This document shows positions 42,430 to 50,802 of a stretch of DNA of 64,000 bases, piece by piece (positions within the stretch are counted from its first letter, which is position 1; each line of letters starts with the position of its first letter). The position numbers were made by a program, and so were the translations under genes. The stretch comes from Defluviicoccus sp. (lineage in GTDB: Bacteria; Pseudomonadota; Alphaproteobacteria; MPNO01), in assembly GCA_028820505.1 (NCBI GenBank), contig JAPPIT010000102.1:1-64000 (forward strand), given 5' to 3'. The notes beneath the pieces were generated by a model, which ran no database searches, was not told the DNA's origin, and saw only the letters and a program-made list of their open reading frames with translations.

Positions 42430-43026
42430 GCGGTCCCCGTCCAGCATCGGGGCGGGCAGGATCTCGACGATCACGTTGAGGTCGCCCGGCGGCGCCCCGC
42501 CAATCCCGGGCAGGCCGAGCCCCTCGAAGGTGAGCGTGCGCCCGCTCTCGGTGCCAGGGGCCACGATCACCTCGACCCGGGCGCCGGTGACCAGCTCGAC
42601 CACCTTGCGGGTCCCCTCCTCCGCCTCCTTGACGGTGATGCCGACGGTCTCGGCGAGGTCCTCGCCGGGCAAGGCGAGCGAGGTGCTGGCGGCGCCGAAC
42701 ACCCGGCCGCGCCGGTTGCCCGCGATGTCGCCGAACAGGTCGATGGGCCGTTCGCCGATCCCGTCGTCGAAATCGAACGCCTCGCCCTCGGGCCCGAACC
42801 CGTCGGCGTATCCGCGCCGCCAGCCGCCGGAATCGTAATCCACCCGGCGGTCGGGATCGCTCAACAGGTCGTAGGCTTCGGTCGCCTCGCGGAACCGGTT
42901 GGCGGCCACCGTGTCGTCCGGGTTGGCGTCGGGATGGAGTTCCTTGGCGAGCGCCCGATAGGCCCGCTTGACCTCGTCCAGAGTCGCGCCCGGTTCGATG
43001 CCGAGGATGTCGTAGGGGTCCTTCAT
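42421..43026 (-). CDS. DnaJ-class chaperone, CbpA-like but short
   Basis: 201 residues. N-terminal J-domain (DPYDILGIEPGATLDEVKRA, then the HPD motif in LAKELHPDANPDD) followed by a linker and one beta-rich substrate-binding domain (SLALPGEDLAETVGITVKEA, LTFEGLGLPGIGGAPPGDLN). It lacks the zinc-finger region and the second C-terminal domain, so is shorter than DnaJ or CbpA (about 300 residues). The truncated type is common in alphaproteobacteria. Its end overlaps the convergent transporter. Confidence 0.88.
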   Translation of the reverse strand: MKDPYDILGIEPGATLDEVKRAYRALAKELHPDANPDDTVAANRFREATEAYDLLSDPDRRVDYDSGGWRRGYADGFGPEGEAFDFDDGIGERPIDLFGDIAGNRRGRVFGAASTSLALPGEDLAETVGITVKEAEEGTRKVVELVTGARVEVIVAPGTESGRTLTFEGLGLPGIGGAPPGDLNVIVEILPAPMLDGDRSG

Positions 43027-43103
43027 GACGCCAGAATACCACGCGTTACCGTGCCGGCGGATTGTGGCTGGATGACGGGAACAATACCCGCTATAGTTGT
43101 AAC

Positions 43104-43310
43104 ATGAGCGCCGAGATCATCACCATGCTGGGCGGATTCGCGACGCTGCTCGCCTCCGGCGGGACGTTCGCCATGTTCATGTTCCGCCTGTTTCTCAGGC
43201 TGGAAAGCAGGGTGGACCGGCTGGAAGGCAAGGTCGACGATCTGGCTCGCGAGGTCTCGGAGATGCGCGGGGAGTTCCGCGGACGCTTCGCCGCGCAGCC
43301 AGCGGAGTGA
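43104..43310 (+). CDS. Small membrane protein with C-terminal coiled coil
   Basis: 68 residues from the ATG at 43104: one membrane span (ITMLGGFATLLASGGTFAMF) then a heptad region (LFLRLESRVDRLEGKVDDLA) and a charged tail. A TATAGT -10-like box at 43092-43097 places the start of transcription at or near the ATG, so it may be a leaderless mRNA. An upstream in-frame start at 43062 would lie across that box. No family recognised; the design mirrors, in reverse order, the coiled-coil protein at 6103. Confidence 0.65.
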   Translation: MSAEIITMLGGFATLLASGGTFAMFMFRLFLRLESRVDRLEGKVDDLAREVSEMRGEFRGRFAAQPAE

Positions 43311-43358
43311 GCATCGAGACGAACCCGTCTCCCGCCCTGCCCCCGAAACCGTCTACCC

Positions 43359-43454
43359 CGTCATTTCGACCCAAGCGCCGCAGGCGCGGAGCGGAGAAAT
43401 CTCCATGCCACAGGCTTCAGACTTCTCCGCTTGCTGCGTTCGGTCGAAATGACG
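43359..43454. repeat. Palindromic repeat, copy 1
   Basis: Arms CGTCATTTCGACC (43359-43371) and GGTCGAAATGACG (43442-43454) are perfect inverted repeats of 13 bp; inner parts carry AGCGGAGAAATCT and an imperfect partner CTTCTCCGCT. It shares arms and inner motif with the 100-nt copy at 44939, the two bracketing the amidohydrolase gene. Function inferred only as an intergenic hairpin element. Confidence 0.75.
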
Positions 43455-43524
43455 AGAGGGGTGCGGGGACGGTTCCAACGCGGACGGATACCCTATAGGC
43501 TCGATCGCGAACAGGGAGGCAGCC

Positions 43525-44925
43525 ATGGTGCCCGAATCCGTCGACATCCTGATCCGGAACGGCACGATCCTCACCGTCGACGGCGAGCGGCGGATCGTCA
43601 CCGACGGCGCGGTGGCGGTGCAGGGCGACCGCATCGTCGCGGTCGGAAAGACGACCGATCTCGATGCCGCCTATACGGCGGAAAAAACCATCGATGCCTC
43701 TCTCAAGCTGGTCATGCCGGGGCTGATCGACGGCCACGCCCATCTGATCGAGTTGGCGCGCGGGCTGATCCCCGACAATTTGCGGACCAGCGACTGGCTC
43801 AAGGACTGGTGCTACCCCTATCTCGACGCGATCACGGAAGAGGATGAGTACTGGTACGCCAAGTGCCTGATGGCGGAGATGATCAGGACCGGCACCACCT
43901 GTTTCGTCGAGCCCGGCTGCAAGTTCCTCGGAACCACGCTCAAGGCGATCGAGGAAACCGGCATGCGGGCGACCACCGGAAGCTGGGTCTGGGACCATAA
44001 CGGCCCGGACGGGCAGAAATGCCCCGACTACTTCCTGCCGATGACCCTCGACGAGGCGCTCGACATCACCGAATCCAACATCAAGGCGTGGGACCGCTGC
44101 GCGGACGGGCGCATCCGCGTGTTCGCGACCATCGAGGGCGTCGGCACCTGCTCGGACGAGCTCACGCGGGGCGCGAAGGACATCGCGGAGCGATACGGTA
44201 CCTTCGCGCTGATGCACAAGGCGAGCTCGCAGGAGGAGGTGGCGAGCGAGTTGAAGGCCACCGGCCACCGGCCCGTCGAACACATGTACGAGATCGGCGC
44301 GCTGGGGCCGAACGTCTATCTCAACCACATGACGGCGGTGGAATCCTTCGAGGTCGACATGTTGGCCGAGACCGACGCCAAGGTCTGCCAGAATCCGCCG
44401 GCGGCGCTCAAGCTCGCCAAGGGGACCACCCGGATGGGCAAGTTCCTGGAGATGCGCGAGAAGGGCGTGACGGTGGCGCTCGGCTGCGACGGGGTGAACT
44501 CGGCCGATCACAAGGACATGTTCCAGGCGATGTTCCTCGCCGCGACCCTGCCGAAGGACTCGCGCCTCGACCCCGAGGTCATAACCGCGGAAGAGGTGAT
44601 CGAGATGGCGACGCTCGAGGGCGCGCGGGCGACCGGGTGGGAGGACGATCTCGGCGCGATCGAGCCGGGCCGCAAGGCCGACCTGATCCTGCTCGACATC
44701 GACCGCCCGGAATGGGTGCCGAGCTACAACCTGGTCTACAGCCTGGTCTATGCGGCGAGCGGCGACTGCGTGGACACGGTGATGGTGGACGGCAGGATCC
44801 TGATGGAGGACCGCGAGCTCGCCACCATGGATCTCGACGAGGTCCACGCGCGCTGCCGCGAGCTCGCCCCCCGGCTGATCGAGCGCGCCAACGTCAAGCC
44901 GATCTCGCGCTGGCCCGTGGTGTAG
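43525..44925 (+). CDS. Amidohydrolase, AtzB/TrzA-type (chlorohydrolase/deaminase family)
   Basis: 466 residues with GGGAGG before the ATG. Composite N-terminal beta-sandwich (ILIRNGTILTVDGERRIVTD), metal-binding HxH in PGLIDGHAHLIELARGL (about 70-75), a His in FALMHKASSQEEVASE, a His in VYLNHMTAVESFEVDML and the metal Asp in VALGCDGVNSADHKDMFQAM, ending AIEPGRKADLILLDIDRPEW. The ligands of a mononuclear metal site are all present. The family hydrolyses amino or chloro groups from ring compounds and guanine-like bases; substrate unknown. It is flanked by two palindromic repeats. Confidence 0.9.
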   Translation: MVPESVDILIRNGTILTVDGERRIVTDGAVAVQGDRIVAVGKTTDLDAAYTAEKTIDASLKLVMPGLIDGHAHLIELARGLIPDNLRTSDWLKDWCYPYLDAITEEDEYWYAKCLMAEMIRTGTTCFVEPGCKFLGTTLKAIEETGMRATTGSWVWDHNGPDGQKCPDYFLPMTLDEALDITESNIKAWDRCADGRIRVFATIEGVGTCSDELTRGAKDIAERYGTFALMHKASSQEEVASELKATGHRPVEHMYEIGALGPNVYLNHMTAVESFEVDMLAETDAKVCQNPPAALKLAKGTTRMGKFLEMREKGVTVALGCDGVNSADHKDMFQAMFLAATLPKDSRLDPEVITAEEVIEMATLEGARATGWEDDLGAIEPGRKADLILLDIDRPEWVPSYNLVYSLVYAASGDCVDTVMVDGRILMEDRELATMDLDEVHARCRELAPRLIERANVKPISRWPVV

Positions 44926-44938
44926 GCCCGCCCCCACG

Positions 44939-45038
44939 CGTCATTTCGACCGAGCGCAGCGAGCGGAGAAATCTTGCGCTTGCCTGGACGAGATTTCTCC
45001 GCTCCACCGGCCTGCGGCCGGCTCCGGTCGAAATGACG
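44939..45038. repeat. Palindromic repeat, copy 2
   Basis: The same 13-bp arms, CGTCATTTCGACC (44939-44951) and GGTCGAAATGACG (45026-45038), with inner arms AGCGGAGAAATCT and AGATTTCTCCGCT forming a second perfect stem. Located between the convergent amidohydrolase (stop 44925) and TPR protein (stop 45047), a terminator-like position. Outer flanking ccccacg/cgtgggg-type bases extend the symmetry. Confidence 0.8.
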
Positions 45039-45046
45039 TGGGGCGG

Positions 45047-45526
45047 TTACTTGTCCTTGCCCATCCGCGCCTTGTAGGCGGCGATCGCGTCCTTGAGCTC
45101 GGTGTATTCCTCGCAGCCGAACAGGCAGGCCTTGTCGAGCACGGCGAGGCGCTCCTCGGCCTTGGCGAGGTCGCCGAGCACGAGGTAGAGCTCGCCGAGA
45201 TATTCGTTCGCCCCACGATGTCTGGGCGCCAGTCGAAGCGCGATCTTGTAGTGCTTCAGCGCGGCGTCGTAGTTCTTCAGCTTACGATGCGCGTAGCCGA
45301 GATAGTTGTGGACGTCCGCGTTGTCGGGTTCGGCGCTCTCGGCCTTCTTCAGCAACGGAAGGGCTTCGGCGAATTTTTCCGCTTCGATCAGCGCGGCTGC
45401 CTCCGTGTAGTCCGGGTTGGCGGGGGCGCTTTGCGGCGGGTCGCTGGACGGCGCCGCGGCGGCCGTCACGCAGAACAGACACGCCGCCATCGTCGATGCA
45501 ATGACTCCCAACCCGGTCGGTTTCAT
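45047..45526 (-). CDS. Exported TPR-repeat protein
   Basis: 159 residues from the ATG at 45526, preceded by a strong GGGGAGGCGAGAG ribosome site; a longer frame is open but not coding. A signal peptide (MAACLFCVTAAAAPSS) leads to about three tetratricopeptide repeats: AAALIEAEKFAEALPLLKKA, NADVHNYLGYAHRKLKNYDA and GANEYLGELYLVLGDLAKAE. TPR proteins act in protein-protein contacts in the periplasm; partners unknown. Divergent from the Rieske oxygenase genes. Confidence 0.88.
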   Translation of the reverse strand: MKPTGLGVIASTMAACLFCVTAAAAPSSDPPQSAPANPDYTEAAALIEAEKFAEALPLLKKAESAEPDNADVHNYLGYAHRKLKNYDAALKHYKIALRLAPRHRGANEYLGELYLVLGDLAKAEERLAVLDKACLFGCEEYTELKDAIAAYKARMGKDK

Positions 45527-45635
45527 CTCTCGCCTCCCCTCGCGGAAACGCATCGATGATGCGCTCCGCGCGCATTGCGTGTCACGCGGAATCGGGTCAC
45601 CATCCGGCCGTCGCCTCTCCAGCGGAGGATCGAAG

Positions 45636-46919
45636 ATGACCGCCCCCCGCCGCACCGGGCTCGACATAAGGTGGGCTTCCGAGGACAGCACGCGCGTGCC
45701 GTTCGAGGTGTTCAACGACCGCGCGCTCTACGACATCGAGCTCGACCGGGTCTTCGCCGGCGGGCACTGGCAATATCTCGCCCTGGAACAGGAGATTCCG
45801 AACGAGGGCGACTATACGACGACCTATTTCGGCGAACGCCGGGTCGTCGCGGTGCGCGGCAGGGACGGCGCGATCCATGCTTTCGAGAACCGCTGCGCCC
45901 ATCGCGGCGCGCAGGTGGTCACCCGGCTGCGCGGCAACGCCAAGCAGTTCAACTGCCCCTACCACATGTGGTGCTACGACCATGCCGGCAACCTGCTCGC
46001 GGTGCCGCAGCAGAAGGGGGTCAAGGGCAAGGGCGGCATGCCCGACGACTTCGAGGTCGCCGGGCGCGGCATGCGGAAGCTCCGGACCGCGTCTTTTCGC
46101 GGGCTGGTCTTCGGCTGCTTCGACCGCGACGTCCCGCCGCTCGAGGACTATCTCGGTCCGGTCGCGATGCGCCACATCGAGCGCATCACCAGCCGGCCGA
46201 TCCGCATCCTCGGCTATTTCCGCCAGGTGGTCGAGGCGAACTGGAAGCTCTATGCCGAGAACGTGCGCGATCCCTATCACGCGCCGCTCCTGCATCTGTT
46301 CCATGTCAGCTTCGGCATTCAGACGCCTGCGATGACCGGCGGGACCTATCTCGACGCCGACGGCAAGAACAACTGCATCCTGGTCGAGACCGATCCCGAC
46401 GACGCCAGGGACCACGCGCTGCTGGTCGAGCAGTACAAGACCAACGAGAAATACCGCCCGGACTACGCGCTCAAGGACCCGCGCATCATCGGCACCGAGA
46501 GATCCCTAGGCGACAACACGTCGACGGTGATCCTCTCGATCTTCCCCTCGCTGGTCGTCGCCCAGGTCGACAACGCCTTCCAGATCCGCCACGTGCGCCC
46601 CAAGGGGCCGGAGAAGTTCGAGATCTACTGGACCTATTTCGGCTACGAGGGCGGCAGCGAGAGCGAGTACGAGGACAAGCTCAGGCTCGCCAACATGATC
46701 GGCCCGGCGGGCTATATCTCGATGGAGGACGGCGAGGCCGCGCGGCTGGTGCAGCAGGGCACGCGGACGCAGACCGGCGAGCACTCGTTTATCGAGATGG
46801 GCGGGCGCGGCGCGGTGGGCGACCGGGACACGCTCGCCCAGGAGGTCGCGCTGCGCGGCTTCTGGCAGTACTACCGCAAGGTGATGGGCTTCGACGGAGC
46901 AGCCGCCAATGGCGGATAA
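45636..46919 (+). CDS. Rieske non-heme iron oxygenase, alpha subunit
   Basis: 427 residues from the ATG at 45636 (GGAGG 9 nt upstream); the frame extends further up but is not conserved. Rieske [2Fe-2S] motif: NRCAHRGAQ and FNCPYHMWCYD (CxH, CxxH; about 86-115). Mononuclear-iron motif: ENVRDPYHAPLLHLFH (DxxH, then H; about 210-225). It starts aromatic ring or amine oxidation when fed electrons by a ferredoxin/reductase. The beta-subunit gene overlaps its end by 11 nt; neither ferredoxin nor reductase is nearby. Confidence 0.93.
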   Translation: MTAPRRTGLDIRWASEDSTRVPFEVFNDRALYDIELDRVFAGGHWQYLALEQEIPNEGDYTTTYFGERRVVAVRGRDGAIHAFENRCAHRGAQVVTRLRGNAKQFNCPYHMWCYDHAGNLLAVPQQKGVKGKGGMPDDFEVAGRGMRKLRTASFRGLVFGCFDRDVPPLEDYLGPVAMRHIERITSRPIRILGYFRQVVEANWKLYAENVRDPYHAPLLHLFHVSFGIQTPAMTGGTYLDADGKNNCILVETDPDDARDHALLVEQYKTNEKYRPDYALKDPRIIGTERSLGDNTSTVILSIFPSLVVAQVDNAFQIRHVRPKGPEKFEIYWTYFGYEGGSESEYEDKLRLANMIGPAGYISMEDGEAARLVQQGTRTQTGEHSFIEMGGRGAVGDRDTLAQEVALRGFWQYYRKVMGFDGAAANGG

Positions 46920-47382
46920 CGGCACGGTCTTCGCCATCCTCGACCTTTACAGCGACTACGCCCTCTGCCTCGACGAGCGCCGCTTCGAGGACTGGCCGGG
47001 GTTCTTCGCCGGCTCCTGCCGCTACGAGGTGCAGTCGCGCGAGAACCGGGACCTCGGCCTGCCGGGCGCGATGATTTTCTGCGATTCGCGGGGCGCGGTG
47101 GAGGACCGGGTGACGGTGTTGAAGGACACCCTTACCTACCCCTTCCTGCACATCCGCCACCTGATCGCGAACGTCCGCGTGCATGGCGAGCGCGACGGCG
47201 CGTTCGAGACCTCGGCGAGCTACCTCGTCCTGCACTCGACCGAGGAGGGGGAGACCCGAATCTACTCGACCGGCAAGTACGAGGACGAGATCGTCCCGGA
47301 AGCCGGCGTCCTGCGCTTCCGCAAGAAGATCGTCATCGCGGATACGTTCGCGATCGACAACCTGCTCGCCGTGCCGCTTTGA
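46909..47382 (+). CDS. Ring-hydroxylating oxygenase, beta subunit
   Basis: 157 residues; SnoaL/NTF2-like fold: YSDYALCLDERRFEDWPGFF, RYEVQSRENRDLGLPGAMIF, RGAVEDRVTVLKDTLTYPFL and RIYSTGKYEDEIV. Overlaps the alpha-subunit gene by 11 nt, as expected for a translationally coupled alpha3beta3 pair. It plays a structural role. The next gene is convergent. Confidence 0.9.
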   Translation: MADNGTVFAILDLYSDYALCLDERRFEDWPGFFAGSCRYEVQSRENRDLGLPGAMIFCDSRGAVEDRVTVLKDTLTYPFLHIRHLIANVRVHGERDGAFETSASYLVLHSTEEGETRIYSTGKYEDEIVPEAGVLRFRKKIVIADTFAIDNLLAVPL

Positions 47383-47392
47383 CGGGCGGGCC

Positions 47393-48460
47393 TCAGTTGA
47401 GCCGGTAGAACTCGATCATGTTGTTGTAGAGCAGGTTCCGCTTGACCGCCTCGCTGTGATCGTTGGAGGCGATGAACTCGGGGAGCTCGGTGGTCAGGTC
47501 CTCCTCGGTCGGCTCGTGCGGATAGTCGGACGCGTACAGGATCCGCTCGGAGCCCATCGCGTCGATCGCGTATTTGAGGCCGCGCTCGCCGAGCTCCATC
47601 GCGACCCAGAAATTGTCGCCCTCCCCGATATAGTCCGACGGGCGTTTGCTGAGCCGGCTTCTGGCGGCGGCGCCGAAGATCGAATCGTACTCGTAGTCCA
47701 TCCGGTCCATCATGAACGGCACCCAGGTGCAGCCGCCCTCAAGAAAGGCGATGCGAAGCCCGGGCCAGCGGTCGAACACGCCCGAGAAGACGATGTCGGT
47801 GAGGTGGATCATCAGCGGGAACGGGTGTTCCAGCGTGTGCACCTTCACGAACTCGGTGAAGTGGTCGAATCCGAGCCCGCGGCTGGGCGCGCCGTGGATG
47901 GCGAGCGGCATGTTGTGCTTCTCCGCCGCCTCGAAGATCGGCGAGAAGAAATCGTCGCCGTAGGTCTTGCCGAGGATCGTCATCGAGGGCAGCACGCAGG
48001 CCGGAAAGCGCACCCGCTCGTTCTTGCAGCGCGCGATCTCCTCCGCCGCGGCCTCGGGGTTCTGCACGGCCAGCATGCCGGCGCCGTAGAACCGCTCGTC
48101 CTGGCTGGTGTAGCGGGCTTCGAGCCAGTTGTTGTATGCGACGGCGGTGGCGGTCGCCCATTCGACATCGGAGATCAGCCCGCAGGCGAGACCGGCGGTC
48201 GGGTAGAGCACCGTCCCCTCGATCCCGATCACGTCGACCATCTCGCGCCACACGTCGGCGTCGGTGTGGACGTATTTGCGGTTCGCGTCCTCGGTGCTGT
48301 TGATCACGCCGCGCGACCAGCCGTCGAGGCTCGGAAAGATCCCGTAGGTCCGCTGCATCCGGATGTTCTTGAAGCGGCCCTCATAGTGCTCGAGCAACTC
48401 GTCGTCATTCTCCAGCACATGCCCGTCGCCGTCGAAGACCGGAAAGGGGTGTTTGGCCAT
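47393..48460 (-). CDS. Amidohydrolase family 2 protein
   Basis: 355 residues. Amidohydrolase_2 barrel: FPVFDGDGHVLENDDELLEH (first metal segment), MPLAIHGAPSRGLGFDHFTE (His), LRIAFLEGGCTWVPFMMDRM, SKRPSDYIGEGDNFWVAMEL and LYASDYPHEPTEEDLTTELP with the catalytic Asp. It belongs to the same broad family as the protein at 27932. Metal-dependent decarboxylase or hydrolase on cleavage products of aromatic or heterocyclic compounds is likely; exact substrate unknown. Its start lies 96 nt after the higA gene. Confidence 0.88.
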   Translation of the reverse strand: MAKHPFPVFDGDGHVLENDDELLEHYEGRFKNIRMQRTYGIFPSLDGWSRGVINSTEDANRKYVHTDADVWREMVDVIGIEGTVLYPTAGLACGLISDVEWATATAVAYNNWLEARYTSQDERFYGAGMLAVQNPEAAAEEIARCKNERVRFPACVLPSMTILGKTYGDDFFSPIFEAAEKHNMPLAIHGAPSRGLGFDHFTEFVKVHTLEHPFPLMIHLTDIVFSGVFDRWPGLRIAFLEGGCTWVPFMMDRMDYEYDSIFGAAARSRLSKRPSDYIGEGDNFWVAMELGERGLKYAIDAMGSERILYASDYPHEPTEEDLTTELPEFIASNDHSEAVKRNLLYNNMIEFYRLN

Positions 48461-48556
48461 GGCGCATCGTTCCTTCTGCTGACCCCCGTGGGGCCGGTTG
48501 GGAGAGGTGCCGGGAGCGTCGCACCCCGGGGCGGCGGAGGCAAGCCGGGTCGACCG

Positions 48557-48871
48557 TCACGCGCTGTAGACGGACACCTTCTCGAGCCTGTCTTCGAGGC
48601 GATCCCGTTCTCGTTCCAGATCGTATTGACTCTGAAGGCCCATCCAGAACTCGGCGGAATTACCGAAGAACCGCGAGAAATACAGCGCGGTCTCCGCCGT
48701 GATCGACCGCTCGCCGTGGACGATCGCATGCACGCGCCGCGGGTCCACGCCGATCGCGCGGGCCAGCCGATACTGCGTAACCCCCATCGGAACGAGAAAA
48801 TCGTCGTTCAGGATCTGTCCCGGATGGATGGGAGGCAGCTTCGTCCGCGCACGCGCCGTCCGATCGGTCAT
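48557..48871 (-). CDS. higA: HigA-family antitoxin, solitary
   Basis: 104 residues from the ATG at 48871. HigA addiction-module signature: LPPIHPGQILNDDFLVPMGV then TQYRLARAIGVDPRRVHAIV and HGERSITAETALYFSRFFGN, a helix-turn-helix of the XRE type; the tail (QSQYDLERERDRLEDRLEKV) is typical. higB normally lies just upstream, but only 26 nt separate it from the alpha/beta-hydrolase stop, so no toxin gene fits. It is a lone regulator or antitoxin in this window. Lower-GC codons than neighbours at its start. Confidence 0.88.
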   Translation of the reverse strand: MTDRTARARTKLPPIHPGQILNDDFLVPMGVTQYRLARAIGVDPRRVHAIVHGERSITAETALYFSRFFGNSAEFWMGLQSQYDLERERDRLEDRLEKVSVYSA

Positions 48872-48897
48872 GTTCTTACACCCCTGGCGATCTTGTA

Positions 48898-49695
48898 TCA
48901 CGGCGTCAGCGGGGCGAGGAATTCGATCACCGCGTCGTTGAACGCGTCGGGGATTTCCCACAGGAAGCCGTGGCCGCCGTTCTCCAGGACGCGGAGCGTG
49001 GCGTTCGGGATGCCGTCGAGCATCGCGCGGGCGTCCGTCATCGGGTTGAGCCATTCCCGGTCGCCCATCAGCACCAGCGTCGGCGCCGCGACCCGGCCGA
49101 GCATGGGGACCGAGTCGTGGTTCTCGATCGCCTCGACGTGCCCACGGTAGGCGTGGATGGGCATGGGTTCGAGAACGGGTTCGCCGAGCCGGTCGGTAAG
49201 CGAATCGAGATGCTCGTCGAAGAATTCGTGGGTAAACGAGATCAGCGGGCCGAACGCCGCCGCCGCCTCCGGCCCATAGGTCTCGTAGAGCCAGGCCGAG
49301 GCGCGCAGGCTGTAGAGGTTGAGCGCGTTGGCCTTCGCGGCGGAAGCGGCGAGGACCAGGGCTGAGACCCGGTCGGGATAGCGCGCGGCCATGTCCTGAC
49401 CGACGCGCCCGCCCATCGAATAGCCGAGCACGTGCGCGCGCTCGATTCCGAGTCGGTCGAGCAGCCCGATCGCGTCGTCGACGAATTGCGGGATGGCGTA
49501 GCCGCCGGCGGGCGCCTCCGATTCGCCCGAGCCCCTGTGATCGACCGCGACGGTCCGGAACCTCTCCGAGAAGGCCGGTATCTGGTTCGCCCAGGCGTCG
49601 AGGCCGTCGCCGAAGCCCATCAGCAGGAGCAGCGGATGCCCCGCCCCCCATTCGTCGTAGTGAAGGGAGACCCCGTTGACGACCTCATGCGGCAT
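48898..49695 (-). CDS. Alpha/beta-hydrolase
   Basis: 265 residues from the ATG at 49695 (MPHEVVNGVSLHYDEWGAGH), 1 nt after the upstream stop. Nucleophile elbow G-x-S-x-G in VLGYSMGGRVGQDMA (about 90), DHRGSGESE, acid in TLVLMGDREWLNPMTDA and His in NGGHGFLWEIP. Resembles meta-cleavage or 3-oxoadipate enol-lactone-type hydrolases; substrate unknown. Translationally coupled to the luciferase-like gene upstream. Confidence 0.88.
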   Translation of the reverse strand: MPHEVVNGVSLHYDEWGAGHPLLLLMGFGDGLDAWANQIPAFSERFRTVAVDHRGSGESEAPAGGYAIPQFVDDAIGLLDRLGIERAHVLGYSMGGRVGQDMAARYPDRVSALVLAASAAKANALNLYSLRASAWLYETYGPEAAAAFGPLISFTHEFFDEHLDSLTDRLGEPVLEPMPIHAYRGHVEAIENHDSVPMLGRVAAPTLVLMGDREWLNPMTDARAMLDGIPNATLRVLENGGHGFLWEIPDAFNDAVIEFLAPLTP

Positions 49696-49696
49696 G

Positions 49697-50695
49697 TCAG
49701 CCTCTCCCGATATGCGGAAACACATCTTCCACCAGCCGCCGGCCCATCTCGGCACGGTCGGGGCCGAGCAGGAAGACGTTGATGTGCTCGACGCCGAGCG
49801 CGGCGATCCGGTTCAGCCGGTCGACCCAGACCTCCGACGGCCCGCCGACCGTGAAGGCGTCGATCATGTCGTCGGTGACGAAGTCCATCGCCGCCTTCGC
49901 CTGGTCGAAATGCCCGCCGGCATAGGCCGCGCGGATGTTTTCGATCCGCTCCTCCGGCACGCCCGCGATCTCGGCATACTGGCGCGAGGTCTGCGGGAAC
50001 CAGGCGGCCATGGGGCGGCACAGCGCGCGCGCCGCCTCCGCGTCGTCCTGCAAGGACCCGTAGACGGTGCACCCGACATCGATCGCCCCGGGATCGCGGC
50101 CGGCCGCTTCCGCTCCCTCGCGGATCCGGTCCATCGCATAGCGCACGCAGTCCTCGTTTACGCCGGCGAGGAAGAGCACGCCGTCGGCGAGTTCGCCGCC
50201 CATCCGGAGCATCCGCGGCCCGGACGCCGCCAGATAGAGGGGCAGCGGCGCCGGCAGGTCGAAGCAAAGGCGCGCGGAGTCCAGCGTGAAGGTCTCGCCG
50301 TCGCGCGTCACCGTCTTGCCCGATTCCAGGTCGCGGATCACTTCGATCATTTCGCGCACGACGGCGACGCGCGCCATGGGATAGCCGAGCTCCATCACCG
50401 GACGGTCGCCGGTCGCGACGGCGACGATCCCGCGCCCGCCGGAGAGCTCGTGGATCGTCGCCATGGCGTTCAGGTTGATCGCCGGATGCCGGGTGTAGGG
50501 GTGGGTGCAGTTGGGCCCGATCCTGAGCTTCTTCGAGGCCAGCGCGGCGACGGTCAGGTAGCTGTAGACGTCCCGCGCGTGCAGGGAGGAATCGCACACC
50601 CACAGATACTCGCAGCCGCCATCGTCGGCGATCTCGACCAGCCGGCGGAACCGGTCCGGCGGTTCCACCGCCATCGTTGTCATCCCGAAACGCAT
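49697..50695 (-). CDS. Luciferase-like flavin/F420-dependent oxidoreductase
   Basis: 332 residues from the ATG at 50695 (MRFGMTTMAVEPPDRFRRLV); the longer frame runs into the divergent M20 promoter region. LLM-class barrel: CEYLWVCDSSLHARDVYSYL, IGPNCTHPYTRHPAINLNAM, LSGGRGIVAVATGDRPVMEL and PLYLAASGPRMLRMGGELAD, resembling tetrahydromethanopterin reductase-like members. Reaction unknown. Followed immediately by an alpha/beta-hydrolase, suggesting sequential steps. Confidence 0.88.
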   Translation of the reverse strand: MRFGMTTMAVEPPDRFRRLVEIADDGGCEYLWVCDSSLHARDVYSYLTVAALASKKLRIGPNCTHPYTRHPAINLNAMATIHELSGGRGIVAVATGDRPVMELGYPMARVAVVREMIEVIRDLESGKTVTRDGETFTLDSARLCFDLPAPLPLYLAASGPRMLRMGGELADGVLFLAGVNEDCVRYAMDRIREGAEAAGRDPGAIDVGCTVYGSLQDDAEAARALCRPMAAWFPQTSRQYAEIAGVPEERIENIRAAYAGGHFDQAKAAMDFVTDDMIDAFTVGGPSEVWVDRLNRIAALGVEHINVFLLGPDRAEMGRRLVEDVFPHIGRG

Positions 50696-50802
50696 GGCCC
50701 GCGCCCTCCTCCGGCGCCGCGTCAACGCTAGCCACGGGGAAATACGGATGCAACGCGGTCCCCGGCTCCGCATAATCGCTCCGGGCCAACGGGGAGCCGA
50801 CG

